Assembly: GCA_038380435.1 (NCBI GenBank)
Contig: JAWZYU010000010.1
Span: 42,690,135-42,754,134 of the forward strand
Length of the DNA: 64,000 nt
Source: Ryuthela nishihirai
Taxonomy: Eukaryota; Arthropoda; Arachnida; Araneae; Heptathelidae
Direction of reading: 5' to 3'
A program made the position numbers and the translations under genes. Every line of letters starts with the position of its first letter. The first letter of the stretch is position 1. Of the stretch, positions 62,901 through 64,000 are shown in pieces. Under the pieces are notes generated by a model that saw only the letters and a program-made list of their open reading frames with translations, made no database searches and was not told the origin of the DNA.

Positions 62901-64000
62901 TAAATGAGTATAAAAGTAGGAATTTGAATTTATTCTGTTTATCACATATTTAACAAAATATATTATTACAAGTAAGAATAAGAAGTATGATTTTTTGGAA
63001 ATCCTTAAAATTGAGTACTTGCAGTCATCTTAAATTTATCTATTAAAACAAGTTAGAAATAAGTTATGTTTTAATAGCAGAACACTAATTTGAAATTTTG
63101 TAACTTTAAAAGTAAGTTTTTTTTATGAAAAAAGTGTCACTGGGGATATTTTTTTTATTAAATCTTTTTAAATCATTATTTTTTAATAATACTTGATTCA
63201 GTATTTATAGGTTAGGAAATCTGGAGCACTTCATTGCAGTATTTCCAATCAGTAATTTATTTAAGAAGTTACTAAAAATGTATGATAATTGCATCATACT
63301 GTGTATTGAAGTGTATTTTTAGAGTTTTGTGTAATGATCAGTTTTTTTAAGAAATTACTTTTGCAACAAAAAATGCTGTTAAATGTTTGAGATTTGATAA
63401 CTCTAAATTCTGAATGAATACTGTTGAAACAAGATTCAGACAGCTTGTTTATTTTTGGTGGCTTTTTCCCAAAAAATTATTTTCGAAATCACAGGGCTTT
63501 GAATTAATGTTTCATTTTCTTTTATCACAATGGTAGCTGTCTAGTACATTGTTTGAGAATAAATTCCATAAGATTAAGTGATAACTGTTGCTAAATTGAA
63601 TTTTTAATACCATCAGCACTGAAATATTATTCACATACACTGATACCATTTTTTCTTGCATCTAATTTAAATTTCCCATATTTATATGTAATTTTTTATA
63701 CTATTTTTACATTTTAAGTTCTCAGAGGTGAACTTTTCTTCGTTCTACAGAAGCTTCAAATTATTTTATAAAGTAACTGATTTTCAATAGCTTCCAGTGC
63801 AAAACAATTTTTTGGACAATATTAAATCTGAAATGATGAGAGCAAATAAATAGTTATTGTATACGTAAAATAAATATAAGTGCATATATACTGTTAAGGA
63901 ATGAAACTGATATTTTAACAAGCTTTCTTATCTGAAAACTGATGTTTTAACATGCATTTTTCTTCTCATTTTCAGGCAGCATATATTTATTCCTGTTCTT
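11932..64000 (+). CDS. DENND1: DENND1-like (connecdenn) gene, partial, ten exons visible
   Basis: Ten exons with AG/GT borders join in one frame without a stop, giving about 224 residues. Read in order they contain the hallmarks of DENND1 proteins: ENPAHIFECFCEV, ILQKYPHDFNDE, HFSFVLTSLDSKWTFGYCR, SYLPWHETFYKLLNHIA, LPSIPENRNLTEYFNAID, MLHERRIMISSKKLSRLSAC and YPMHWQHIFIPVL. Family knowledge: DENND1 proteins are Rab35 GEFs acting at clathrin-coated and endosomal membranes. The uDENN/longin half is followed by cDENN, which here begins around LPSIPEN. The initiator exon is not recognised in the window. The rest of cDENN, dDENN and the C-terminal tail lie beyond 64000. Introns are 336, 15173, 8715, 8938, 1502, 3439, 1174, 7413 and 4706 bases, and most of their recognisable content is transposable elements. 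Every boundary preserves phase, which argues for a live gene rather than a pseudogene. Confidence 0.95.
12333..12376 (+). CDS. DENND1: DENND1 exon: uDENN, W-I-L-Q-K-Y-P segment
   Basis: A small 44-base exon with acceptor tttttag and donor gtactg. With the G carried over it reads GAWILQKYPHDFNDE and ends in phase 0. This is the segment of the family that reads ...QFPEDYSDQE... in vertebrates. The preceding intron is only 336 bases, the shortest in the window and free of recognisable elements. Confidence 0.92.
12583..14264. mobile_element. hAT-type DNA transposon, non-autonomous or decayed
   Basis: The ends are CAGTGGTGAAAGTAGG at 12583 and, read inward from 14264, CAGAGGTGAAAGTAGA. These are hAT-like terminal inverted repeats beginning CAG-x-GGTG. 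Flanking octamers GTTGTAGT (12575-12582) and GTTGTGAT (14265-14272) agree at 6 of 8 positions, and 8 bp is the hAT duplication size. No transposase is recognisable inside. The longest frame (12878-13252) matches nothing that I know. It contains G runs at 13230-13239 and 13711-13722. Confidence 0.8.
14286..15504. mobile_element. piggyBac-like non-autonomous element, copy a
   Basis: It starts TTAA-CCCTTTCCAGC (14286) and ends GCTGGAAGGG-CTAA (to 15504). These are the mirror ends of a family whose best right end (41470-41486) reads ACACTGGAAGGGTTAA. TTAA targets with CCCT-type ends are the piggyBac hallmark. The interior shares long colinear blocks with the copies at 30392 and 39190, for example CAAATTAATCAGCATTTAAT and GGCAATCAGATGGCTTTA. 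No transposase is seen. It contains a SINE-B insertion. Confidence 0.82.
15095..15296 (-). mobile_element. SINE-B copy 3, inside piggyBac-like copy a
   Basis: Reverse-complement SINE-B: poly-(ATAA)-side, ACCCCCTCAAGCAGCTGCTT, GGCTCGAACCCAGGTCCC (B box) and ACCACTCGGCCACGGG (A box). It is flanked by GATGGCTTTA (15085-15094) and GATGGGCTTTA (15297-15307). The uninterrupted version of this site is visible in the related element near 41237 (GATGGCTTTATAAAATT). Confidence 0.92.
15505..16823. other. AT-rich intron sequence, nothing recognised
   Basis: No similarity to known families was seen. Only short frames without recognisable protein content are present. Confidence 0.4.
16824..16858. repeat. 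Perfect 16-bp snap-back hairpin
   Basis: ATTCTCTAGTGGGGTT (16824-16839) is followed after 3 bases by its exact reverse complement (16843-16858). It has no flanking element structure. Confidence 0.9.
16859..17732. other. AT-rich intron sequence
   Basis: No gene or repeat family was recognised between the two hairpins. Confidence 0.4.
17733..17807. repeat. Two adjacent perfect hairpins sharing the loop CTCC
   Basis: The first hairpin is CTAAAAGCTA-CTCC-TAGCTTTTAG (17733-17756). The second has 24-bp arms 17756-17779 and 17784-17807 around the same CTCC loop and the same AAAAGCTA inner stem. The second looks like a partial copy of the first embedded in a longer snap-back. Confidence 0.9.
17808..17945 (-). 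mobile_element. SINE-C-like repeat, copy 1
   Basis: It shares CCCTACTA, CACTGCTGA/CACTACTGACCA, AGAGCTAACA, CACAAATTTTGCCT and CTATGCCAGTTAAGGCTAA in the same order with 46431-46557. On the - strand the block starts TTAGCCTTAACTGGCATAG then TGGCTAGGTG, A-box-like. A B box is not clear, so the tRNA origin is tentative. Confidence 0.55.
17946..18404. other. AT-rich intron sequence
   Basis: No supported feature was seen here. Confidence 0.4.
18405..20190 (-). mobile_element. RTE-like LINE, copy 2, internally deleted
   Basis: On the - strand the 3' end is at about 18412 (ATCATCATCC preceding AAGCAGCCATGGGCTA) and the 5' region reaches about 20190. From the 3' end it reads the C-terminal RWFG.. 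region, the INRQIGIAAGTFKNLWRVWR block (about 18900-18970) and YADD (about 19193-19210). It then jumps to endonuclease-flanking sequence (19330-19520) and the 5' leader, which matches 52370-52870 in the longer copy. Most of the endonuclease-RT linker and fingers is missing. There are several stops and frameshifts. Confidence 0.85.
20191..20886 (+). mobile_element. RTE-like LINE, copy 3, 5'-truncated
   Basis: An open frame of 188 codons begins MKIGQAGCDSVNLNGCSLEQ (20203 onward) and continues through RWFNFVTNDEVRQRSLQ, ERLRWFGHVARMDNYRLANR and GRPRMRWADNVK to a TAG at 20755, where other copies read Q. The 3' tail is GAGGATGATGATGATGATGAG. It abuts the 5' end of the - strand copy head to head. 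The well-preserved frame suggests a younger insertion. Confidence 0.9.
20887..21104. other. Short intron stretch
   Basis: AT-rich sequence without a recognised feature. Confidence 0.35.
21105..21366 (+). pseudogene. Remnant of a mariner-type DDE transposase, C-terminal end
   Basis: The segment reads FPDLTLFDFFLCGDILKKK, NSPQSLKEFKHNIEQTVSGI and then, after a stop at 21291, VDTYLQEEGGHFLHLL. This resembles the SPDL-x-P-x-DFFLWGYLK...L-x-x-LK-x-x-I end of a mariner-type transposase family common in animals. Only the last ~85 residues are visible. The family's final catalytic acidic residue lies at the DLTLFDF motif. I saw no inverted termini. Confidence 0.7.
21684..21843. repeat. Inverted repeat with ~67-bp nearly perfect arms
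   Basis: Left arm about 21684-21750 and right arm about 21774-21843, with a ~23-base loop. The arms differ at about two positions. Landmarks are GTCATTGAGCAATAAAATTT and its reverse complement. No coding sequence and no terminal duplication were found. Confidence 0.88.
21844..23777. other. AT-rich intron sequence with many T runs
   Basis: No coding or repeat family was recognised over almost 2 kb. T-rich runs cluster at 22040-22180. Confidence 0.4.
23778..24055 (+). mobile_element. SINE-A copy 5, degenerate with internal deletion
   Basis: Recognised by GATTGGCTCATTTTGTAATG, GTAATCTGTAGTTCCCAG, GGAAAGGCCACCATCCATCA and CAAAAGTGCCACTTGGAGGT then AACTCAACCC. The middle block with GTTAAAGAACA is missing between about 23945 and 23950. 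Confidence 0.82.
24056..24615. other. AT-rich intron sequence
   Basis: No feature is supported. Confidence 0.35.
24616..25210 (+). mobile_element. SINE-B copy 4, split by a SINE-A insertion
   Basis: The SINE-B head and body run from about 24616 (TTGGTTAGTGGGCTTGGCTA) to CAGCTGCTTGAGGGGGT at 24808. The SINE-B tail resumes at 25190 as CTTGAGAGGGTATTTATTTA. The CTTGAGGGGGT block is therefore present on both sides of the inserted SINE-A, as expected for a target duplication. Confidence 0.9.
24809..25189 (-). mobile_element. SINE-A copy 6, inserted into SINE-B
   Basis: Reverse-complement full-length SINE-A: GTTGTTTTACCTCTGAGCAG at the 3' end, GGGACTTGAACCTGGGAACT around the B box, and GATTGAGCCCCACCCCCAC at the head. 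The flanking 11-bp repeats come from the host SINE-B (CTTGAGGGGGT and CTTGAGAGGGT). Confidence 0.93.
25496..26228. repeat. 733-bp inverted repeat (358- and 354-bp arms, ~21-bp loop)
   Basis: The left arm (25496-25853) is mirrored by 25875-26228 with scattered substitutions and small indels. The outer ends are AGTAAAGTAATTTAATTCTC and its complement. Near the centre each arm carries CCACCTGATGAAGC...AAACGC...CGTGGATC, which resembles a hammerhead-ribozyme core (CTGATGA and GAAAC with a short outer CCAC/GTGG pairing). The arms have diverged, so this is not a recent assembly fold-back. No target duplication or protein was found. It is probably a foldback or palindromic non-autonomous element. 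Confidence 0.9.
26229..26710. other. AT-rich intron sequence
   Basis: No feature was recognised between two inverted-repeat elements. Confidence 0.35.
26778..26852 (-). repeat. tRNA-like sequence, left arm
   Basis: On the - strand it reads ACGCATGGTACAATGGTAGC (A-box-like TGGTACAATGG) and GCAGGTTCAATTCCTGC, a perfect 5-bp T-stem with a 7-base loop, ending in GTGTCGG, which pairs with CCGACGC at the start. The anticodon arm is poor, so it is a tRNA-like repeat, not a credible tRNA gene. Confidence 0.7.
27248..27325 (+). repeat. tRNA-like sequence, right arm
   Basis: It is the mirror partner of 26778-26852: ACACGTGGTACAATGGTAGC, GCGGGTTTGATTCCCGC (T-arm with compensating changes relative to the other copy) and CATGTTGGC. 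T-stem pairing is kept although both strands of the stem differ from the left copy (GCAGG/CCTGC against GCGGG/CCCGC). Confidence 0.7.
27550..27599 (+). CDS. DENND1: DENND1 exon: uDENN, EMLKSVPEF segment
   Basis: The exon has acceptor aaatag and donor gtaagt. It reads EMLKSVPEFSCPCDFT plus two bases that complete Asn with the next exon. It aligns with the EVLQTLTKFCFPF region of vertebrate DENND1. It lies 15.2 kb from the previous exon, across the most densely invaded intron in the window. Confidence 0.92.
27735..28759 (-). mobile_element. mariner-like element, transposase pseudogene, 5' end replaced
   Basis: On the - strand, in order: LCKEMLEMFEPSCPKQLTGI, VISNEAWFYYYTTP, then after a frameshift MFTIFFNSQGMVAVDTLPEK and TINGQYYI, then SHKTQQITAYLEQEKIKQH with stops, and FPNWSTTRHSRI..MLEVG..FIEVN near 27800. 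This order matches the D-E-W box to C-terminus of mariner transposases. The first catalytic Asp (family GDE-x-W) is Asn here (SNEAW). The 3' end reads ATTCAAAAAGTTCTTGACA near 27747. The N-terminal third is missing because a pogo-like element begins at 28762. Confidence 0.82.
28762..29872 (+). mobile_element. pogo/Tigger-like element with TA duplication
   Basis: The ends GGCAGTTCTTGACTTTTGGA (28762) and, read inward from 29872, GGCAGTCCCCAACTGC are imperfect inverted repeats flanked by TA (28760-28761, 29873-29874). The interior encodes a C-terminal fragment of a CENP-B/jerky-type transposase: NFEDFEVTPKAVTKEVI (29050-29098), EVGTENMNEMITSHSKPMPI then EDLITMQETNKAPP (to 29235), and LNEAFSYCEKLNIMEGFEPM (29297 onward), ending in a Ser/Thr-rich tail before TAA at 29567. 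Stops at 29099, 29108, 29237 and 29354 break the frame. The DDE core is absent. Confidence 0.82.
29875..30391. other. AT-rich intron, including a block repeated at 34590-34725
   Basis: The ~170 bases before the piggyBac-like element (AAAAC..TTAGCTTACTACAAGCTTGACTCAGG to AAACTAATTAA) recur at 34600-34725 without the insertion. No coding feature is seen. Confidence 0.6.
31348..32740 (-). mobile_element. RTE-like LINE, copy 4: longest nearly open RT frame
   Basis: The - strand frame runs from about 32720 to 31380 (about 440 codons) with a single stop. It contains KKGDRSSCDNYRGISLLSVP, EQCGFRSGRGCVDQIFSLRQ, FVDFKKAFDSVDR, YGIPDKLVNIMKALYNNTES, QGC..SPFLFSLVIDYVM, YADDLALLANDVDEMNSF, FNYLGSYVTDTGDVRHEINR, RWFNFVTNDEIRQRSLQ and RGRPRMRWADNVKQDL-like ends. 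The stop is TGA in SGV-stop-QGC, where copy 1 has CGA, a CpG-type transition. The 5' part with the endonuclease is missing. The 3' end carries ATCATCATCC, the complement of the GAT tail. It is inserted in the piggyBac-like element. Confidence 0.94.
33055..33655. mobile_element. Inverted-repeat element with tRNA-like arms, inside piggyBac-like copy b
   Basis: Arms of about 230 bp (33055-33290 and 33400-33655) mirror each other: AGTTGCCATCCCAGATCA against its complement, TACATCTTACTCAGCACAAC against its complement, and ATGAAAAAATGTTTCG/TTTTTTTCCACAAAACC-type outer ends. Each arm holds a tRNA-like unit: left, - strand, TTAGTTCAGTGGTCTGAGAA and GGGCTCGAATCCC; right, + strand, AAGTTCAGTGGTCTTAGAAT and GGTTAGAATCCC. 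The right unit has a 34-bp tandem duplication (33553-33620). Confidence 0.75.
33684..33873 (+). mobile_element. SINE-B copy 5
   Basis: CATGGCCGAGTGGTTAGCGC, GGTTTGAGCCCC, GACAGGCTCCTGTC and CAGCTTCTTGAGGGG are all present in order. It sits between the tRNA-like inverted repeat and the right third of the piggyBac-like element. Confidence 0.9.
34519..35632. other. AT-rich intron with duplicate of the 30.2-30.4-kb block
   Basis: At 34600-34725 the order ACATCTTAGCTTATTGTGA, GTCTGACTCAGGAAT and CAAAACTAATTAATAGC matches 30270-30395 but lacks the element at TTAA. The remainder has no recognised feature. Confidence 0.6.
35633..35885. repeat. Small inverted repeat with tRNA-Arg-like units facing each other
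   Basis: The left arm (- strand) reads GGTAGCTCAGTGGACAGAGC, ATCTGATATGAGGTCATGG and TTTTGGATCCCACC. The right arm (+) reads AGTGCAATGGACAAAGCACC, TGACATGTTATTAGG and GGTTATGGGTTCAGATCCC. Both resemble tRNA-Arg-type heads (ATGGA-AAGC, GGTTCxxATCCC). The upstream motif GAGGAGATCTTGATCAG/GAGAAGATCTTGACCAG is shared. Neither keeps a convincing acceptor stem. Confidence 0.7.
36315..36422 (+). CDS. DENND1: DENND1 exon: uDENN core, FVLTSLDSKWTFGYCR
   Basis: A 108-base exon with acceptor ttttgacag and donor gtaagt. It reads DAVQHFSFVLTSLDSKWTFG then YCRHAPNTPTLLVLL and ends with two bases of a serine codon. The FVLT-(S/D)-(L/I)-DSK-x-x-FG-(Y/F)-CR pattern is the most diagnostic uDENN signature of the family. 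The stretch where vertebrates read KQRF is KWTF here. Confidence 0.96.
36593..36675 (-). repeat. Solitary tRNA-like sequence
   Basis: On the - strand it reads GAGGAGATCAGCAGCTTAGT, GGTTAGAACAACTGGCATG and GGGTTCATATCCATCC. The GAGGAGATC lead-in links it to the pair at 35633-35885. Its partner arm is absent. It lies 170 bases downstream of a DENND1 exon. Confidence 0.65.
36676..37697. other. Intron sequence, nothing recognised
   Basis: Composition is mixed and somewhat less AT-rich than its surroundings near 36900-37180. No protein similarity or element structure was seen. A short (TA)n run is at 37440-37454. Confidence 0.35.
37698..37877 (-). mobile_element. SINE-A copy 7, 3' half, degenerate
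   Basis: Reverse-complement 3' half: ACACAATTGGCTAAATGGCT, GGACTCCACAGAAGCTTAGA, GGGAACTCACTGGACAGTTG and TTCTTTAATGTGCACA, ending in GGGCCATGGTTTAGTC. The tRNA-like head is lost. Confidence 0.8.
37878..38370. other. Intron sequence with a GA-rich patch
   Basis: (GA)n-like patch near 37890-37915. Nothing else is recognised. Confidence 0.35.
38371..39056 (-). mobile_element. RTE-like LINE, copy 5, degenerate 3' end
   Basis: Recognisable - strand blocks: AAGTTGCCATGGGCTAAGGA at the 3' end, CCTCTTTTCCTGAGACCTTT, ACATGGCCAAACAATGCAG, CACCTAATGCCCAAGATC and CACAATTCCCAAGATAATTA. The frame is destroyed. The last ~100 bases (38957-39056) are repeated at 40268-40370. Confidence 0.82.
39190..41486. 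mobile_element. piggyBac-like element, copy c, left end lost
   Basis: From about 39210 it follows copy a (CAAATTAATCAGCATTTAAT, CTGGATTTTCTGAAAATAAA). Its right end is ACACTGGAAGGGTTAA (to 41486), the best-preserved end of the family. The interior contains a perfect 18-bp hairpin at 40085-40102/40115-40132, two similar CTTCC-TATCCAAGA blocks (40140, 40483), and a 100-bp LINE-derived segment (40268-40370). No transposase was recognised. Confidence 0.75.
41487..42342. other. Intron sequence, nothing recognised
   Basis: The 41800-42100 part is less AT-rich and gives a 96-codon frame on the - strand that resembles nothing I know. No element ends were seen. Confidence 0.35.
42343..43450 (-). mobile_element. 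RTE-like LINE, copy 6, linker and RT fingers, degenerate
   Basis: The - strand matches the 54200-56000 part of the long copy: GAAGGATAAGAATGGCATGG, CTGAGCATTTCAGAAATATC, GATTAGTTCTACTCCCATTA, GAAATTACGACTGAAATG, TAATCATAGTTCATGTGATT, GAACACTGTGGGTTCAGAGG and TATAATGAAAGAGCTC-like downstream text. It stops near the position before YADD, so both ends are missing. Many frameshifts. Confidence 0.82.
43451..43848. other. Intron sequence, possibly further LINE remnant
   Basis: Weak resemblance to LINE linker sequence on the - strand near 43451-43640. Not strong enough to extend the call. Confidence 0.3.
43860..44249 (+). mobile_element. SINE-A copy 8, with target duplication
   Basis: The head is GGGTGGCTCAGTTAGTAGAG, then CAGACTCGTAATCTGCAG, GGTTTGAGTCCC, GTTAAAGAACACACTGGATG and GAGGTAAAACAACCCAAG. 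It is flanked by perfect 11-bp repeats TAATTATATTA at 43849-43859 and 44250-44260. Confidence 0.93.
44261..45360. other. AT-rich intron with a short inverted motif
   Basis: At 44376-44440, GGCATATAAGACACAC and GCATCTCGCATATGC form imperfect inverted ends of a ~65-bp unit. Similar 'TATAAGACGCAC' ends occur in small DNA-transposon derivatives in other genomes, from memory. Otherwise nothing was recognised before the exon at 45361. Confidence 0.4.
45361..45430 (+). CDS. DENND1: DENND1 exon: SYLPWHETFYKLLN
   Basis: A 70-base exon with acceptor tttcag and donor gtatgt. The first base completes Ser. It reads YLPWHETFYKLLNHIAQLT then NDQE and ends in phase 0. The SYLPW-x-x-x-FYKLLN motif is nearly invariant in DENND1A/B/C and invertebrate homologues, which makes this a secure anchor. 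Confidence 0.96.
45431..46028. other. AT-rich intron sequence
   Basis: No feature is supported between the DENND1 exon and the SINE-A insertion. Confidence 0.35.
46040..46404 (-). mobile_element. SINE-A copy 9, with target duplication
   Basis: Reverse-complement SINE-A from GTTGGGTTACCTCTGAGCAG to CCTGGTGCACTATCAACTG. It is flanked by AGTTTATACAG at 46029-46039 and 46405-46415 (perfect 11 bp). A third AGTTTATACAG follows at 46419-46429, so the target already contained a repeat or the duplication was extended. Confidence 0.93.
46431..46557 (-). mobile_element. SINE-C-like repeat, copy 2
   Basis: Same order of blocks as 17808-17945: TCCCTACTATGACCAAA, GATCACTGCCTGAG, AGAGCTAACAATACACAAAA and CTATGCCAGTTAAGGCTAAT. 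This copy lacks the GCCTAACCACTACACCTA segment. Confidence 0.55.
46558..46932. other. AT-rich intron sequence before exon
   Basis: Nothing was recognised. Confidence 0.35.
46933..47028 (+). CDS. DENND1: DENND1 exon: linker after longin core
   Basis: A 96-base exon of 32 codons in phase 0. It reads SGMLTKFLEALHKTDVPEPG then FQLHVAYSQGQK. It matches the family segment E-x-LE-x-L-x-x-x-x-(I/V)P-x-PG. The acceptor ctttttcag is good. The donor is gtttaa, weaker than the other nine. The next exon follows in frame, so I keep this boundary, but it is the least certain donor in the gene. Confidence 0.92.
47029..47827. other. AT-rich intron sequence
   Basis: A small direct repeat, CACCACCTTAACAATGCT, is at 47319-47336 and 47339-47356. 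Otherwise nothing was recognised. Confidence 0.5.
47830..49040 (-). mobile_element. Tc1-like DNA transposon, copy 1, transposase dead
   Basis: The terminal repeats are CACCAAAGAGCCAAAACATT (47830) and, inward from 49040, ACTGAAGAGCCAAAACATTG, with TA on both sides. On the - strand the decayed transposase reads MARLLGCSRSAM and FKKWFQEGK (helix-turn-helix region), TGRPQLINARGERRLFHVV, VSQHTVHRTLLKMGLHSRRP, VVWSNEYHFLLHHV, FFQQDNVPYHTAWTV and SPNFPDINPIEHLW. This is the Tc1 DD34E layout. The first catalytic Asp is Asn (WSNEYHF), while the second Asp (QQDN) and the Glu (NPIEH) are present. Several frameshifts. Length about 1.2 kb. Confidence 0.95.
49041..49473. other. AT-rich intron sequence
   Basis: No feature was recognised. 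Confidence 0.35.
49474..49614 (-). mobile_element. SINE-B copy 6, degenerate
   Basis: ATACCCCTCAAACGTCTGCT, AGAGGTCTGACAGGAGCTTG, CTGGTCCCTTTGATCAGTAG and CCAAGCATGCTAATCATTC are in the expected reverse order. The middle of the element is deleted. Confidence 0.82.
49615..50467. other. AT-rich intron sequence before exon
   Basis: No feature was recognised. Confidence 0.35.
50468..50521 (+). CDS. DENND1: DENND1 exon: CPDHLKLPSIPEN, entry to cDENN
   Basis: A 54-base, 18-codon exon in phase 0 with acceptor ctttcag and donor gtaagt. It reads EFLAQCPDHLKLPSIPEN. LPSIPEN(RNLTEY) marks the junction into cDENN and is split exactly between this exon and the next. A long inverted repeat begins only about 28 bases after the donor. 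Confidence 0.96.
50550..51602. mobile_element. Inverted-repeat element filling the intron between two DENND1 exons
   Basis: The outer ends are AAATAAATTTAATCACAAAC (50551-50570) and its exact complement (51583-51602). Arms of about 320-350 bp continue inward with small indels, for example GTTTACAACATGTAGTAGTT, GTTCAATGTGCTGCCTT, TTGATAATACTCACATAT and GAACATTAAGTTCTTGATAA. The loop region (about 50890-51260) has no coding potential. Possible TA flanks (TA at the outer edge on both sides) would suit a Tc1/mariner-type MITE, but this is not certain. Confidence 0.85.
51696..51757 (+). CDS. DENND1: DENND1 exon: RNLTEYFNAIDAHNMMVVFA
   Basis: A 62-base exon with acceptor cttgcag and donor gtaggt. 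It reads RNLTEYFNAIDAHNMMVVFA plus two bases of Ser. It continues LPSIPEN from the previous exon and matches the vertebrate RNLTEYFVAVDVNNMLHLYAS segment of cDENN. It lies 93 bases after the end of the intron-filling inverted repeat. Confidence 0.96.
51758..52350. other. AT-rich intron sequence
   Basis: Nothing was recognised before the LINE leader. Confidence 0.35.
53140..53222. repeat. 38-bp snap-back inside the LINE endonuclease region
   Basis: The coding-strand segment 53140-53177 (TTCTAGGATATGAGTGCATT onward) is followed after 8 bases by its reverse complement (53186-53222), with one mismatch or indel. The LINE frame breaks here. Confidence 0.9.
53667..53722 (-). mobile_element. SINE-B 3'-end fragment inside the LINE
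   Basis: AATAAAATAAATATTCCTTC, AAGCATCTGTTTGTCACAGA and GGTCT match the reverse complement of the last ~55 bases of SINE-B. The remainder of the SINE is absent and the LINE text resumes afterwards. Confidence 0.75.
53905..55236 (+). repeat. Tandem duplication of the LINE linker, 515-bp units
   Basis: Units 54207-54721 and 54722-55236 are almost identical. I find a 1-base deletion (GACTGAAGG to GACTGAGG) and a C-to-T change that turns NVGPITQ into NVGSITQ. A clearly older, diverged partial unit (53905-54206) precedes them. The encoded text includes TEVEEEWELFKHAFLETNST, LGKREQRRQNYLSDKALKLI and DQLAADNNLCLDGLADKVEE. Confidence 0.92.
56883..58421. other. Intron sequence with a GT-rich minisatellite-like patch
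   Basis: At about 57176-57345, GGGTCACTTC or GGTCACTT recurs with variation (57186, 57242, 57281, 57330), with GGGGT/GGGTT spacers. This patch is clearly more GC-rich than its surroundings. Otherwise nothing was recognised. Confidence 0.5.
58422..58625. mobile_element. piggyBac-like MITE with TTAA flanks
   Basis: TTAA-CCCTTTAAGTGTCAAAA at 58422 and, inward from the right edge, TTAA-CCCTTACAATGTTGG (to 58625). The ~200-bp AT-rich interior has no coding potential. The ends resemble, but are not the same as, those of the larger piggyBac-like family in this window. Confidence 0.75.
58626..59170. other. AT-rich intron sequence before exon
   Basis: No feature was recognised. Confidence 0.35.
59171..59269 (+). 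CDS. DENND1: DENND1 exon: MLHERRIMISSKKLSRLSAC
   Basis: A 99-base exon with acceptor tttattag and donor gtaaga. The first base completes Ser. It reads MLHERRIMISSKKLSRLSAC then VQAANSLIYPMH and ends with TG of Trp. It matches the family pattern SMLYERRI-x-x-x-SKLSxLxAC...A-x-x-LYPM-x-W. This is cDENN, which carries most of the Rab contact surface. Confidence 0.96.
59270..60225. other. AT-rich intron sequence
   Basis: A small tandem patch of AAAAGTAAAAGTA type with GTACAGTAAAA repeats is at 59915-59955. Otherwise nothing was recognised. Confidence 0.4.
60226..60420 (+). mobile_element. SINE-A copy 10, middle part only
   Basis: It begins inside the family at CTGGGCCAGTGTTGAGATTT, just after the B-box region, and runs through ACGTTAAAGAACATTCTGGA to CCCAACCTTCTCTGAGCC, where a LINE fragment begins directly. 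The promoter-bearing head and the 3' end are missing. Confidence 0.85.
60421..60722 (+). mobile_element. RTE-like LINE, copy 8, 3' fragment
   Basis: ACCTTTGAGCAGCTTATTGG, ATGCATAATTATAGATTAGC, GTTATGAACAGTGTGCCTAA and GGCAGACAATGTCAAATG lead to a tail GAGGATGATGGTGATGATAA. It encodes YRLANRVMNSVPKGMRKRGG with frameshifts. It joins directly to a truncated SINE-A. Confidence 0.87.
60904..62070 (-). mobile_element. Tc1-like DNA transposon, copy 2, transposase dead
   Basis: Same family as 47830-49040. The ends are CATCGAAGAGCCAAAACATT (60904) and, inward from 62070, TACCAAAGAGCCAAAACATT, with TA on both sides. On the - strand: VHHQKCLQWAREHQNWTLND and WKVVWSDESHFPLHHVDGWV (first catalytic Asp kept), ETLG, FFQQHNVPCYTVQ (second catalytic Asp changed to His), WPPNFPDINPIEHLWSVLEQ (catalytic Glu kept). 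N-terminal parts are frameshifted and shortened. The damage differs from copy 1, so the two decayed independently. Confidence 0.95.
62071..63975. other. AT-rich intron sequence to last exon
   Basis: No gene, repeat family or element ends were recognised over 1.9 kb. It ends at the acceptor of the exon at 63976. Confidence 0.4.
63976..64000 (+). CDS. DENND1: DENND1 exon, cut by window edge: QHIFIPVL
   Basis: The acceptor is ttttcag. The first G completes Trp of the previous exon, and eight codons read QHIFIPVL before the window ends. The family continues with PP/PA-HLLDYC. The exon is truncated only by the window. Confidence 0.93.

Overview
This is animal nuclear DNA, strongly AT-rich and full of interspersed repeats. 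It contains no bacterial, organellar or viral gene set. The organism looks like an invertebrate. The DENN-domain exons read closer to my memory of mollusc-type DENND1 proteins than to vertebrate ones, and the dominant repeats are an RTE-like LINE ending in a (GAT)n tail and tRNA-derived SINEs. I cannot name the species from the sequence.

The only host gene I can support is a DENND1 (connecdenn) homologue on the + strand. DENND1 is a Rab35 guanine-nucleotide exchange factor. Ten short coding exons (11932-11996, 12333-12376, 27550-27599, 36315-36422, 45361-45430, 46933-47028, 50468-50521, 51696-51757, 59171-59269, 63976-64000) join in frame, without a stop, into about 224 residues. These span the N-terminal uDENN/longin half and the start of the cDENN domain. 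The first coding exon lies upstream (not found here), and the last exon runs off the right edge. So nearly the whole window is intron, and introns range from 336 bases to 15.2 kb.

Region by region. 1-1.1 kb: RTE-like LINE 3' part. 2.5-5.8 kb: SINEs. 6.6-8.0 kb: a broken copy of an uncharacterised multicopy protein family. 8.5-10.85 kb: a long inverted-repeat element carrying two SINE insertions. 12.6-14.3 kb: a hAT-type element with 8-bp duplications. 14.3-15.5 kb: a piggyBac-like element containing a SINE. 18.4-20.9 kb: two LINE copies head to head. 21.1 kb: a mariner-type transposase remnant. 24.6-25.2 kb: a SINE inside a SINE. 25.5-26.2 kb: a 733-bp inverted repeat with a hammerhead-like core. 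26.7-27.4 kb: an inverted repeat carrying tRNA-like sequences. 27.7-29.9 kb: a mariner-like element cut by a pogo/Tigger-like element. 30.4-34.5 kb: a piggyBac-like element hosting a LINE, a tRNA-like inverted repeat and a SINE. 35.6-36.7 kb: more tRNA-like repeats. 38.4-43.5 kb: LINE and piggyBac-like remnants. 47.8-49.0 and 60.9-62.1 kb: two Tc1-like elements. 50.55-51.60 kb: an inverted repeat filling almost a whole intron. 52.35-56.9 kb: a near-full-length dead LINE with a 515-bp tandem duplication.

The recurring structural theme is inverted repetition. It ranges from perfect 16-38-bp snap-back hairpins, through arms of about 65 to 360 bp, to pairs of tRNA-like sequences facing each other. 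In an intronic transcript these would form double-stranded RNA. No transposable-element copy here looks fully intact. Labels such as SINE-A, SINE-B and SINE-C are mine.
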